Assembly: GCF_012163135.1 (NCBI RefSeq)
Contig: NZ_JAAVUP010000001.1
Location: forward strand, 1,237,854 to 1,301,853
DNA: 64,000 nt
Reading direction: 5' to 3'
Origin: Neoroseomonas oryzicola
Lineage (GTDB): Bacteria > Pseudomonadota > Alphaproteobacteria > Acetobacterales > Acetobacteraceae
A program made the position numbers and the translations under genes. Shown one piece after another: positions 1 to 8,814 of this stretch. Position 1 is the stretch's first letter. The number at the start of each line of letters is the position of its first letter. The notes beneath the pieces are model-generated. The model had not been told where the DNA came from. It worked only from the letters and a program-made list of their open reading frames with translations, and did no database searches.

Positions 1-473
1 TCGAGGGCATCCTCGGCGGTAGCGTGAAGGCCGGCGAGGTCGTGCTGGTCCGCTACGAAGGCCCGCGCGGCGGCCCGGGGATGCAGGAGATGCTGTATCC
101 GACGAGCTACCTGAAGTCGAAGGGCCTCGGGAAGACCTGCGCGCTGGTGACGGATGGCCGCTTCTCGGGCGGCTCCTCGGGCCTGTCGATCGGGCATTGC
201 TCCCCGGAAGCGGCCGAGGGCGGCACCATCGGCCTGGTCGAGGACGGCGACATCATCGAGATCGACATCCCGGCCCGACGCCTGCACCTCGCGGTGTCGG
301 ACGAGGTGCTGGGCCAGCGCCGCGCGGCGATGGAAGCGAAGGGTGCGGATGCCTGGCAGCCGGCCGCCCCGCGCAAGCGCAACGTGACCGCGGCGCTGAA
401 GGCCTATGCGGCGCTGACGACCAGCGCGTCGCGCGGCGCGGTGCGTGACGTCTCGGGCGTCCGCCGCCGCTGA
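1..473 (+). CDS. ilvD: Dihydroxy-acid dehydratase, C-terminal part
   Basis: C-terminal part of the iron-sulfur dehydratase that makes 2-oxo acids in valine, leucine and isoleucine synthesis. The frame is open from the window edge and ends at TGA 471-473. The family block [17 protein letters not shown], followed by [17 protein letters not shown], is intact and is diagnostic for IlvD/Edd proteins; the end [22 protein letters not shown] fits IlvD rather than Edd. The 5' part, with the cluster cysteines, lies outside the window. A GTG at 24 is internal and not a start. It converges with the DoxX-like gene, with a strong hairpin between them. Confidence 0.93.
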   Translation, partial: EGILGGSVKAGEVVLVRYEGPRGGPGMQEMLYPTSYLKSKGLGKTCALVTDGRFSGGSSGLSIGHCSPEAAEGGTIGLVEDGDIIEIDIPARRLHLAVSDEVLGQRRAAMEAKGADAWQPAAPRKRNVTAALKAYAALTTSASRGAVRDVSGVRRR

Positions 474-479
474 CGACGG

Positions 480-512
480 CGCCCCGGCCGCGGGGGAAAC
501 GCGGCCGGGGCG
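480..512. terminator. Bidirectional hairpin between ilvD and the DoxX-like gene
   Basis: A perfect 13-bp inverted repeat (arms 480-492 and 500-512) with a 7-nt loop GGGGAAA sits in the 45-nt gap between two convergent genes. No T-run follows on either strand, so intrinsic termination is inferred from position and stem strength only. Confidence 0.6.
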
Positions 513-518
513 GAGGCC

Positions 519-977
519 CTATCCGATGCGGGGGGCCGGCACCGGCAGGCCGAAGCGCGAGGCGACGGCGAAGATCTCCTGCCGGTGCGCATAGGCGACG
601 AGCGCGCCCATGCACCAGGTGAAGATCGCCTCCTTGAACAGCTGCCCACCGTCGCCGTAGGGGTCGATGCCGATCGGCCCGATGGTGTGGAAGAAGATCG
701 CGCCGGACATCAGCCCGATCGTCAGCAGCCCGCCCCAGGCCCGCGTCAGCGGCACCAGCACGAGAACCGAGGCGAGGATCTCCATGCTCGCGACCGTGAG
801 GCGGAACGGCTTCTCGTAGGCGGGAATGCCGAACCAGTCGGCGAGCGGCTGGAAGATGTAATTCACCGAGCCCGGATGCCCGGTGAGCTTGTACTGCTCG
901 TACCAGAGGAATTCGTAGGCGATCCAGATCGCCGCCGGCCAGGCGAGCCAGCGGAGGATGCGGTCGGTGCGCGTCAT
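519..977 (-). CDS. DoxX-like integral membrane protein
   Basis: 152-residue protein with about four hydrophobic segments (near residues 7-25, 60-80, 85-105 and 120-138). Size and layout fit DoxX-like small membrane proteins, whose biochemical role is often unknown. The motif YEQYKLTGHPGS near residue 25 and the acidic/glycine loop GIDPYGDGG near residue 105 are the non-hydrophobic landmarks. No signal peptide separate from the first helix. Transcribed toward ilvD and ends at the shared hairpin. Family assignment rests on topology and general resemblance, so it is moderate. Confidence 0.6.
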   Translation of the reverse strand: MTRTDRILRWLAWPAAIWIAYEFLWYEQYKLTGHPGSVNYIFQPLADWFGIPAYEKPFRLTVASMEILASVLVLVPLTRAWGGLLTIGLMSGAIFFHTIGPIGIDPYGDGGQLFKEAIFTWCMGALVAYAHRQEIFAVASRFGLPVPAPRIG

Positions 978-1046
978 GGGCGTGCTCCCTTGGGCGGATG
1001 TGCCCTGGGATTCGCCGCTGCGCAGGCAACGGTTACGCGGGGCGTT

Positions 1047-1274
1047 TCAGCGCCGGATCGTCATCCGCCCGACCACGAAGCCGAAGGCGAAGGTGCCGAG
1101 CAGGATGGCGCCAATATCCCCCACCATGGCATGCGCCAGCGGCAGCCCGACCAGCAGCGCGAGGGTGAAGCCGGCGATGAAGATCCAGCGCCGCGCCGCG
1201 GGCGACAATCCTGTCGCCTTCTTTCCCTTGCGCGCCGGCGCCGCGGTACGCCGGCCCTTGGCCGCGCCGCTCAT
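1047..1274 (-). CDS. Small two-helix membrane protein, unknown function
   Basis: 75 residues: a lysine/arginine-rich cytoplasmic N-terminus (residues 1-28) and then two hydrophobic segments (about 30-47 and 51-68). Its ATG overlaps the stop of the HD-hydrolase gene in an ATGA junction, so it is the third gene of a thyX-HD-membrane operon and probably translationally coupled. I do not recognise the family. The clean overlap and typical codon use support it as real; its role in nucleotide metabolism is only suggested by position. Confidence 0.6.
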   Translation of the reverse strand: MSGAAKGRRTAAPARKGKKATGLSPAARRWIFIAGFTLALLVGLPLAHAMVGDIGAILLGTFAFGFVVGRMTIRR

Positions 1275-1876
1275 GCCTCCGGCCCGAGCAGGGCCTCCGC
1301 CTCTGCCCGGTCATAGAGCCGGCCGATCAGCGCGGCGAAGACCGGGTCGACCTGCATCGCCGGGGTCATGCGCGGCAGGGTGTCGGCGCGGCTGACGCCG
1401 TGTTCCTTCCAGGCGATCCCGCCGGTCATCACGTTCTGCAGGAAGCCCTGCATGCGGTCGCAGGCCATGGCGAAGCGGGCCTCGGGCGTCTCCCCGGCCT
1501 CGAATTCCTCCCACAGCGCGCGCAGCCGCCCGCCGAGGTCACCGGGCAGCAGGCCGAACACCGTCTCGGCCGCCGCGGCCTCGCGCGCCGCCTGCGTCGC
1601 GCGGCCGGCGAGGTCATAGGCGAAGGTATCGCCGGCCTCGATCTCCACCAGGTCGTGGATCGCGACCATCATCAGCGCGCGGCCCAGATCGACCGGCTCG
1701 GCCACCTCGGCATGCAGAAGCGTGCCGATCAGCGCGAGCGACCAGCAATGCTCGGCGCTGTTCTCCCGCCGCGTCGCGCCGTCCGGCAGCACGACCCGCC
1801 CGCGCCGCTCGACCGTCTTCAGCCGGTCTGCGAGCGCGAGGAAGTCGAGGATCGCCGCGGCGCGCTCAGGCTGCAT
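1271..1876 (-). CDS. HD-domain phosphohydrolase (YfbR-like 5'-deoxynucleotidase family)
   Basis: 201-residue HD-superfamily hydrolase. Metal ligands are visible: His in AEHCWSLAL (about residue 43), the HD doublet in [14 protein letters not shown] (74-75), and a downstream Asp in [12 protein letters not shown]. This is the pattern of YfbR/HDDC2-type 5'-deoxynucleotidases, which dephosphorylate dNMPs. The gene overlaps the end of thyX by 11 nt, and its stop overlaps the next ATG. Co-translation with a thymidylate synthase supports a role in dNMP balance, but substrate specificity cannot be read from the sequence. Confidence 0.8.
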   Translation of the reverse strand: MQPERAAAILDFLALADRLKTVERRGRVVLPDGATRRENSAEHCWSLALIGTLLHAEVAEPVDLGRALMMVAIHDLVEIEAGDTFAYDLAGRATQAAREAAAAETVFGLLPGDLGGRLRALWEEFEAGETPEARFAMACDRMQGFLQNVMTGGIAWKEHGVSRADTLPRMTPAMQVDPVFAALIGRLYDRAEAEALLGPEA

Positions 1877-2807
1877 CTCGGCCGAGGGTCTCCATCAACT
1901 CGCGCCATTCCCGCTTCGACAAGCCCGAGCCCTCCTGCGTGACGTTCTCGCCGGCCAGCATCCGCTTCACGATGCCCATCATCTGCGCGGACAGCGTGAC
2001 GGCGCCCAGCCGGTAGTCCCGGAAGGCGTCGTAGGCCATCGGCACCCAGGCCTTCACGGTGTCGAGCATCGCTTCGGCATAGACGCGGATCTCGTACTGC
2101 GCATGGGCGTCGGCGCGCAGCGACAGGAAGTGCAGCAGATTGTGCAGGTCGGTCTTCCAGTACCACTGCGTATAGGCGTTGAGCGTGAGGTTCATGCGCG
2201 CCAGTTCGCGCGCCAGGCCCTGCCGGCCGGGGTCGCGCTTCTGCCCGTCATCGTCCTCGTTCAGCATCTCGAGGTAATGGTCGTAGTTGCGCGTCGCGTC
2301 CTCGCGCAGCAGGTCGAGTACGCGCGCGGCTTCCTCGCCTTCCAGGACATCGCCGCGCCCCTGCCGGTTCACCACCGACTGCGCTGCCAGGTGATCCGGC
2401 CCCGGGATGTAGAACTCCCGGTCGAGGATCGAGTAGCGCGCGGAATACTCGTTCACGTTCGCGGTGCGGTGGCGGATCCACTGCCGCGCCACGAAGATCG
2501 GCAGCTTCACGTGGTACTTGATCTCGCACATCTCGAACGGCGTCGAATGGCGGTGCCGCATGAGGTAGCGGATCAGGCCGCGATCCTCGTTGGCCGCGCG
2601 GGTGCCGCGCCCGTAGGACACGCGCGCCGCCTGCACGATGGCGGCATCGTCGCCCATGTAGTCGATGACGCGCACGAAGCCGTGGTCGAGCACCGGGATC
2701 GCCTGGAAGAGCATCGCCTCGAGCGCCGGCACGGTGGGCCGGCGCGTGCGGCCCTCGGCGGCGCGCGCGGCGTCGATTTCCTGCTGCTGTTCCGCGGTCA
2801 GCGCCAT
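1866..2807 (-). CDS. thyX: FAD-dependent thymidylate synthase
   Basis: Flavin-dependent methylation of dUMP to dTMP using methylene-tetrahydrofolate. The ThyX signature is seen as [14 protein letters not shown] (residues 112-125), with RHR and the nucleophilic/FAD-binding Ser of YSARY. A second conserved stretch is [21 protein letters not shown]. At 313 residues it has the longer alphaproteobacterial form. First gene of a three-gene minus-strand operon with the HD nucleotidase and a small membrane protein. Its start faces the M20 amidohydrolase across a 222-nt palindrome-rich gap. Confidence 0.97.
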   Translation of the reverse strand: MALTAEQQQEIDAARAAEGRTRRPTVPALEAMLFQAIPVLDHGFVRVIDYMGDDAAIVQAARVSYGRGTRAANEDRGLIRYLMRHRHSTPFEMCEIKYHVKLPIFVARQWIRHRTANVNEYSARYSILDREFYIPGPDHLAAQSVVNRQGRGDVLEGEEAARVLDLLREDATRNYDHYLEMLNEDDDGQKRDPGRQGLARELARMNLTLNAYTQWYWKTDLHNLLHFLSLRADAHAQYEIRVYAEAMLDTVKAWVPMAYDAFRDYRLGAVTLSAQMMGIVKRMLAGENVTQEGSGLSKREWRELMETLGRDAA

Positions 2808-2888
2808 GCCGGCCCCCTGTAGGTCGAGTCCTGCCTAATAGGGGGCCGGAGCCGAGTCGTCACAGCCTCCCCCGCCCAGGTGACGAAA

Positions 2889-2989
2889 GACCCTTGGAAA
2901 CCAATCCCCTAAGTCCCCGCGGGTCCAGGGGACCGCAGTCCCCTGGCGGGGGAGCCCGAGGCGGCGGCGCCCCCTCGACGGGCGCCGCC
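2889..2989. repeat. Palindromic intergenic element (REP-like) upstream of the amidohydrolase
   Basis: The 2808-3029 gap between divergent thyX and the M20 gene holds TTGGAAACCAA (2894-2904), a perfect 9-bp hairpin (2925-2933 / 2938-2946, loop CGCA) and a 10-bp GC hairpin (2963-2972 / 2980-2989). A related TTTGGAAACCAA plus hairpins lies after ligA at 48617-48675, which suggests a dispersed repeat. No coding frame is supported in this gap. Confidence 0.5.
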
Positions 2990-3029
2990 CCCCGCCGCAC
3001 CATGCCCTCCGTCAAACACGGAACCGCCC

Positions 3030-4187
3030 ATGTCCCCCCTCGACGTCATCCGCCGCGACCATGCCGAGCTCACCGCCATCCGCCGCGATTTCCACACCCA
3101 TCCCGAACTGGGCATGGAGGAGCATCGCACCGCGGAGATCGTCGCCCGCAAGCTCGAATCCTGGGGCATCGAGGTCCATCGCGGCATCGGCCGCACCGGC
3201 GTCGTCGGCGTGCTGCGCAACGGGTCCGGCAACCGCGCCATCGGCCTGCGCGCCGACATGGACGCCCTGCCGATCGAGGAACTGAACGACGTCGCTTACC
3301 GCAGCACGACCAAGGGCGTGATGCATGCCTGCGGCCATGACGGGCACACCACGATGCTGCTCGGCGCCGCGAAATACCTGGCCGAGACGCGCAACTTCGA
3401 CGGCATCGTCCACTTCATCTTCCAGCCCGGCGAGGAAGGCTGCGGCGGCGCCCTGGCGATGCTCGAGGACGGCCTGTTCGAACGCTTCCCCTGCGATGCC
3501 ATCTACGGCATGCACAACCGCCCCGGCATGCCGGTGGGCGAATACGGCATCCGCAGCGGCCCCACGGCGGCCGGCGGCGCCTTCTTCGACATCGTGATCG
3601 GCGGCAAGGGCGCCCATGGCGCGCGCCCCGAGGCAAGCATCGACCCGGTACTCACCGCCTGCCACGTCACCACCGCGCTGCAGTCGATCGTCAGCCGCAC
3701 CCTTTCGCCCCGCGACCCCGCCGTCGTCAGCGTGACGAAGGTGGTGGGCGGGGAGGCCTACAACGTCATTCCGCAGACCGCGACGATCTCCGGCACCGCG
3801 CGCTTCTTCACCCGCGAGGTCGGCGGCCAGATCGAGGAAGGCCTGCGCCGGGTTGCGGCGGGCGTGGCCGCCGGCTTCGGCGCCACGGCCGAGGTCGACT
3901 GGCGGCTGATCTTCGCGCCCACCATCAACGACCCCAAGGAAACCGACGCCTACGCCGAGGCCGCCGCGGATCTGGTCGGCGCGGCGAATGTCGCCCGCGA
4001 CAACCCCCCAGGCATGGGATCCGAGGATTTCTCCTTCATGATGGAGAAGGTCCCCGGCGCCTACATCCATGTCGGCAACGGGCCCGGCGAGATGCCCCAC
4101 CACCCGCGCTACCAGTTCAACGACGAGGCGATCCCCTACGGCGCGGCGCTCTATGCGCGGATCGTCGAACGCGGCCTGAACCGCTGA
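3030..4187 (+). CDS. M20 family metallo-amidohydrolase (hippurate hydrolase type)
   Basis: 385-residue zinc-dependent aminoacylase/hippurate hydrolase homologue that cleaves N-acyl amino acids. Seen: FHTHPELGMEEHRT near residue 22; the metal-binding HACGHDGHTTML (about 99-110, with Cys101, His103, Asp104 and His106); FQPGEEG with the catalytic Glu near 136; and the C-terminal GSEDFSFMM ligand block. These are the M20D landmarks, and length is normal. It stands alone on the plus strand behind a palindrome-rich region. The substrate is unknown; HipO, AmaA or IAA-amino acid hydrolases are all possible. Confidence 0.92.
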   Translation: MSPLDVIRRDHAELTAIRRDFHTHPELGMEEHRTAEIVARKLESWGIEVHRGIGRTGVVGVLRNGSGNRAIGLRADMDALPIEELNDVAYRSTTKGVMHACGHDGHTTMLLGAAKYLAETRNFDGIVHFIFQPGEEGCGGALAMLEDGLFERFPCDAIYGMHNRPGMPVGEYGIRSGPTAAGGAFFDIVIGGKGAHGARPEASIDPVLTACHVTTALQSIVSRTLSPRDPAVVSVTKVVGGEAYNVIPQTATISGTARFFTREVGGQIEEGLRRVAAGVAAGFGATAEVDWRLIFAPTINDPKETDAYAEAAADLVGAANVARDNPPGMGSEDFSFMMEKVPGAYIHVGNGPGEMPHHPRYQFNDEAIPYGAALYARIVERGLNR

Positions 4188-4220
4188 TCAATTCCCCTCG
4201 AAATCCGGCGCGCGCTCGCC

Positions 4221-4226
4221 TATATG
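4221..4226 (+). promoter_or_regulatory. Possible -10 element of the tmRNA promoter
   Basis: TATATG sits about 7-10 nt upstream of the first tmRNA hairpin. The -35 region about 17 nt upstream (TCGAAA) is a poor match, so this is tentative. Confidence 0.3.
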
Positions 4227-4229
4227 AGC

Positions 4230-4510
4230 GCCGTCACTTCGGTGACTATGGCGATAAACGGCGTATGGAATAAGCGTTGCGGACCCGGGGGCGGTACCCG
4301 GCGCCTCCACCATAAACCCCGCCTTGTCAGCGGCAGATGGGGGCGAAATAGGCTCGACGCGCGCGGTAAAGATCCGTCTTTTGCCCGGCATGGTACCGCC
4401 GTCATCGGACCAAATCACAAGTGCCAACGACAACAGCCGCGAGGCTGTGGCGCTCGCTGCCTAAATAGGTAAGCGCGGTTCGGGGGGCACCGGGCAACAG
4501 AAGCCCCCCA
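4230..4510 (+). ncRNA. ssrA: Circularly permuted two-piece tmRNA
   Basis: Rescues stalled ribosomes and adds a proteolysis tag. The acceptor half comes first: CGCCTCC (4302-4308) followed by ACCA (4309-4312), with a T-stem CCGGG/CCCGG (4285-4289 / 4297-4301). A spacer is followed by the coding half, starting GGGGGCG (4339-4345), which pairs with CGCCTCC over all 7 positions (one G-U). The tag frame at 4423-4461 reads ANDNSREAVALAA, then TAA 4462-4464. The 3' hairpin GGGGGGC/GCCCCCC (4482-4488 / 4503-4509) encloses the family-typical GGCAACAGAA segment. This split order is the alphaproteobacterial form. The outer 5' end is approximate. sspB follows directly. Confidence 0.95.
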
Positions 4511-4543
4511 CTTCCCTTGGCAGCCTGCCCCCTCCTGGCCTAG

Positions 4544-5077
4544 ATGGCCCGCATGAGCGACGATGCCGCCCCGCCCGACAGCCTCCTGCCCTATGACGTC
4601 TGGGCCGAGGAAGCCCTGCGCGATGTGGCCATCCGCGCGCTGGAAAGCGTCGCCGCGAACGGCCTGCCCGGCGAGCATCACTTCTACCTGACCTTCCGCA
4701 CCGACCATCCGGGCACGACCGTCCCGGGCCACCTCAAGGCGCGCTACCCGGACGAGATCACCATCGTCCTGCAGCACCAGTTCGAGGATCTGCGCATCGA
4801 CCGGGAGGCCCAGCGCTTCGAGGTGACGCTCTATTTCGGCGGCGTTCCGTCTCGGCTGTCGGTGCCCTTCGGCGCCCTGACCATGTTCCACGACCCCCAT
4901 GTCCGCTTCGGCCTGCGCTTCCCGGTGACCGGCGTCGAGCCGCCCACCTTCGACGACGCCACCCCGGCCGAGGAACCCGCCGCCGAGGAGGCTCCGCCGG
5001 CCGAAGCCGCGCCCCCGCCGCAGGGCCAGGTCGTCAGCCTCGACGCCTTCCGCCGCAAGCCGGCGAAGGAAGTTTGA
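4544..5077 (+). CDS. sspB: ClpXP adaptor SspB (alpha type)
   Basis: Adaptor that binds ssrA-tagged proteins and delivers them to ClpXP. The N-terminal fold region LLPYDVWAEEALRDVAIRAL, then LPGEHHFYLTFRTDHPG and DEITIVLQHQFEDL, is typical of alpha SspB. An acidic/proline-rich flexible linker (about 135-160) leads to the C-terminal ClpX-docking motif QVVSLDAFRRK. The start may be ATG 4544 or ATG 4553; neither has a clear ribosome binding site. It lies 34 nt after the tmRNA, so tag and adaptor are neighbours. The tag ending ALAA fits ClpX recognition. Confidence 0.93.
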   Translation: MARMSDDAAPPDSLLPYDVWAEEALRDVAIRALESVAANGLPGEHHFYLTFRTDHPGTTVPGHLKARYPDEITIVLQHQFEDLRIDREAQRFEVTLYFGGVPSRLSVPFGALTMFHDPHVRFGLRFPVTGVEPPTFDDATPAEEPAAEEAPPAEAAPPPQGQVVSLDAFRRKPAKEV

Positions 5078-5293
5078 TCTAGACCTCAGGCGCCGGCGCG
5101 CGCATCCGCGCGCTTGGCTCGCGCGCCTTGGGCTGGACCGCCGGGCGCCACGGTCGGTCTTGGCGCGGTCGCGTTGCGCGCTCGCGGCCCGACGCTCCGC
5201 CTTGGGCCGCCCTGTTGGTCCAGGTTGGCGCCCCGCCCCCGGCTGCGCTAAGTCCCGCCCATCCGCGCCCTTTCGCGCGCCCGGAGATTGCGC
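5078..5293. other. Intergenic region, no supported gene
   Basis: 216 nt between sspB and the class I fumarase. No open frame with a start is convincing. On the minus strand a Lys/Arg-rich stretch (about 5130-5220) vaguely recalls DUF4169 proteins, which often sit beside sspB/fumC/ribbon-helix-helix genes in alphaproteobacteria, but it lacks a start codon. Confidence 0.4.
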
Positions 5294-6951
<1,658 letters not shown>

Positions 6952-6955
<4 letters not shown>

Positions 6956-7200
6956 GCGGAGGCGGCGAACGCCGCCTCCCGGCGCGCTACACCCTGCCGG
7001 TGACCGGCTTCATCCTTTCGGGGATCATGACGGTCATCATCTCCGGCATCTCGACACTGCTGGCCCTCGGGCCGGGCGCCGAGATGCTGGCGCGCTGGCC
7101 GGTCGCCTGGCTCTCCTCCTGGATGGTTGCCTTCCCGACGGTGCTGATCGTGCTGCCGATCGTGCGCCGCCTGGTCTCGCGCATCGTCGTCACACCCTAG
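6952..7200 (+). CDS. DUF2798 small membrane protein
   Basis: 82-residue protein starting with GTG 6952, overlapping the fumarase stop in a GTGA junction. Two hydrophobic helices (about residues 16-36 and 47-67) carry [18 protein letters not shown] and [20 protein letters not shown], ending in [11 protein letters not shown]. This spaced pattern is characteristic of DUF2798, a two-helix membrane family of unknown function. The overlap implies co-translation with fumarase, but a functional link is not established. Confidence 0.8.
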
Positions 7201-7216
7201 GAACCGGAGGTCTCCC

Positions 7217-7474
7217 GTGCTCGCGCTCCGCCCCAACTGCGAATGCTGCGGCCGGGACCTGCCCCCCGCCAGCCGCGACGCGCTGATCTGTTCCTTCGAA
7301 TGCACCTGGTGCGTCGACTGCGCCCGCACGAAGCTGCCGGGCGGGCTCTGCCCCAATTGCGGCGGCGAGCTCGTGCGCCGTCCGATCCGGCCGGCCGAGA
7401 AGCTCGGGAAATTCCCCGCCTCGACGGACCGCATCCACCGCCCCGAACGCTGCGGCGGCCCCACCACCGTCTGA
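7217..7474 (+). CDS. DUF1272 zinc-ribbon-like protein
   Basis: 85-residue cysteine-rich protein. Conserved metal-site pairs are CECCGRDLP (about residues 8-11), CSFECTWCVDCA (26-36) and LCPNCGGEL (44-49), which match DUF1272 proteins. A good ribosome binding site (GGAGG, 7206-7210) precedes the start. Cytoplasmic, function unknown, probably structural zinc binding. Ends 11 nt before the RidA-like gene. Confidence 0.85.
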   Translation: MLALRPNCECCGRDLPPASRDALICSFECTWCVDCARTKLPGGLCPNCGGELVRRPIRPAEKLGKFPASTDRIHRPERCGGPTTV

Positions 7475-7485
7475 GGACCGACGCC

Positions 7486-7878
7486 ATGCCTCCACGCCGC
7501 CTCATCTCCTCCGGCTCGAAGTTCGAGGACCAGATCGGCTATTCGCGCGCCGTCGTCGTCGGCGACGACATCTGGGTCTCGGGCACCACCGGCTACGACT
7601 ACGCGACGATGACCATCCGCCCCGACGTGGTGTCGCAATGTGACCAGGTGTTCCGCAACATCGCCGCGGCGCTCGAACAGGCCGGCGCCTCGCTTGACGA
7701 GGTGGTGCGCGTGCTCTTCATCGTGCCCGACCCAAAGGACTGGGAACCCTGCTGGCCGGTCATCAAGAGCTACCTGGGGCGCGCGCGCCCGGCCTCGACG
7801 CTGATCCACACCGCGCTGATGTCGCCCGAGATGAAGATCGAGATCGAGGTGACCGTGCGCCGCGGCAGCGCCGCCTGA
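7486..7878 (+). CDS. RidA family protein lacking the usual catalytic arginine
   Basis: 130-residue YjgF/YER057c/UK114 fold protein. Seen: FEDQIGYSRAVVVGDDIWVSGTTG at the N-terminus, QVFRNIAAALEQAGASLDEVVRV in the middle, and KIEIEVTVRR at the end. Classical RidA deaminates 2-aminoacrylate using an Arg in a PARS-like motif. Here the equivalent stretch reads RPASTLIHTAL, so the arginine appears replaced by serine. It is therefore likely a non-deaminating Rid subgroup with unknown substrate. Start ATG 7486 follows the DUF1272 stop closely. Confidence 0.85.
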   Translation: MPPRRLISSGSKFEDQIGYSRAVVVGDDIWVSGTTGYDYATMTIRPDVVSQCDQVFRNIAAALEQAGASLDEVVRVLFIVPDPKDWEPCWPVIKSYLGRARPASTLIHTALMSPEMKIEIEVTVRRGSAA

Positions 7879-8006
7879 GGCAACCCGTTCCGCGACACGA
7901 CGTTACCCTTCGCAGCACACCCGCCCCGCCGCCGCCGCAAGGCACGGCGAGGTTCGGAGCCACGGGCGGGGCCGCACGGCCCCGTCCAGACGCGAAGGAG
8001 ACCACG

Positions 8007-8321
8007 ATGTCCACACGCCGGGGCCTGCTGGCCGCAATTCCCGCCCTTGCCGCAGCGGCGCTCGCCCTGCCCACGGCCGCCGAGGCGCAGAGCGTCACGC
8101 TCAGCTTCGGCCCGCCGCCGCCCCCGCCCTATGCCCGGCCCGTGCCGCCGCCGCGCCGCGGCTATGTCTGGGCACCCGGCCACTATCGCTGGAACGGCCG
8201 CCGGCATGTCTGGGTCGAGGGCCAGTGGATCCGCGAACGCCGTGGCCGGCACTACCGCGAACCGCAATGGGTCGAGCGCGACGGCCGCTGGGGCTACTAC
8301 CCGGGCCGCTGGGACCGCTGA
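8007..8321 (+). CDS. Secreted YXWGXW-repeat protein
   Basis: 104 residues with a twin-arginine-like but mainly Sec-type signal (STRRGLLAAIPALAAAALALP, cleavage likely after AEA near residue 26). A proline-rich spacer leads to aromatic repeats: GYVWAPGHYRWNGRRHVWVEGQW, then PQWVERDGRWGYYPGRW. This is the YXWGXW/WXXGXW small envelope protein family found in many proteobacteria; function unknown. A purine-rich ribosome binding site (GAAGGAG, 7993-7999) precedes the ATG. Confidence 0.85.
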   Translation: MSTRRGLLAAIPALAAAALALPTAAEAQSVTLSFGPPPPPPYARPVPPPRRGYVWAPGHYRWNGRRHVWVEGQWIRERRGRHYREPQWVERDGRWGYYPGRWDR

Positions 8322-8388
8322 ACCCGCGGGTGACAGGCGCGGCGCCGTTCTGTACAGGGCGGCCTCCGCCATCCGATCGGGACCTGTC

Positions 8389-8796
8389 ATGCGCTTTGCC
8401 GTCGACCGCCTCGACCACCTGGTCGTCACCTGCCGGGACGTGACCATCTCGGCGTCCTGGTACCAGCGCGTGCTCGGCATGGAGGTCGAGGAATTCGGCC
8501 CCCATCGCCGCACCGCCCTGAAGTTCGGCGGCCAGAAGATCAACCTCCGCCCGGTCGAATCCACGCAGCAGGAATGGTGGACCGGGGCCGCCGGCGGCGT
8601 CCCGGGGACCGAGGATCTCTGCTTCATCGTCACCGTCGATGCCGAGCAGGTGATCGCCCACCTTCAGCGCTGCGGCGTCGCGGTGGAACAGGGCCCGGTC
8701 GCCAAGGACGGCGCCCTGGGCCCGATCACCTCCGTCTATTGCCGCGATCCGGATGGCAACCTGATCGAGATCGCGACCTACGGAACCGCCCCCTGA
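8389..8796 (+). CDS. VOC family protein (glyoxalase/dioxygenase fold)
   Basis: 135-residue vicinal-oxygen-chelate protein. The N-terminal metal-ligand region is VDRLDHLVVTCRDV and the C-terminal one is YCRDPDGNLIEIATY, with WYQRVLGMEVEEFG between, the usual single-module pair of beta-alpha-beta-beta-beta units. Substrate cannot be predicted; ring-cleavage dioxygenase-like and glyoxalase-like members share these motifs. ATG 8389 is chosen because the fold begins immediately after it. Ends 18 nt before fumC. Confidence 0.88.
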   Translation: MRFAVDRLDHLVVTCRDVTISASWYQRVLGMEVEEFGPHRRTALKFGGQKINLRPVESTQQEWWTGAAGGVPGTEDLCFIVTVDAEQVIAHLQRCGVAVEQGPVAKDGALGPITSVYCRDPDGNLIEIATYGTAP

Positions 8797-8814
8797 GGGA
8801 CTAGATTACGCGTC

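Noticed and set aside
4224..4472. 82-codon open frame over the tmRNA
   Set aside because: It overlaps the structured tmRNA halves, and the real short reading frame is the tag.
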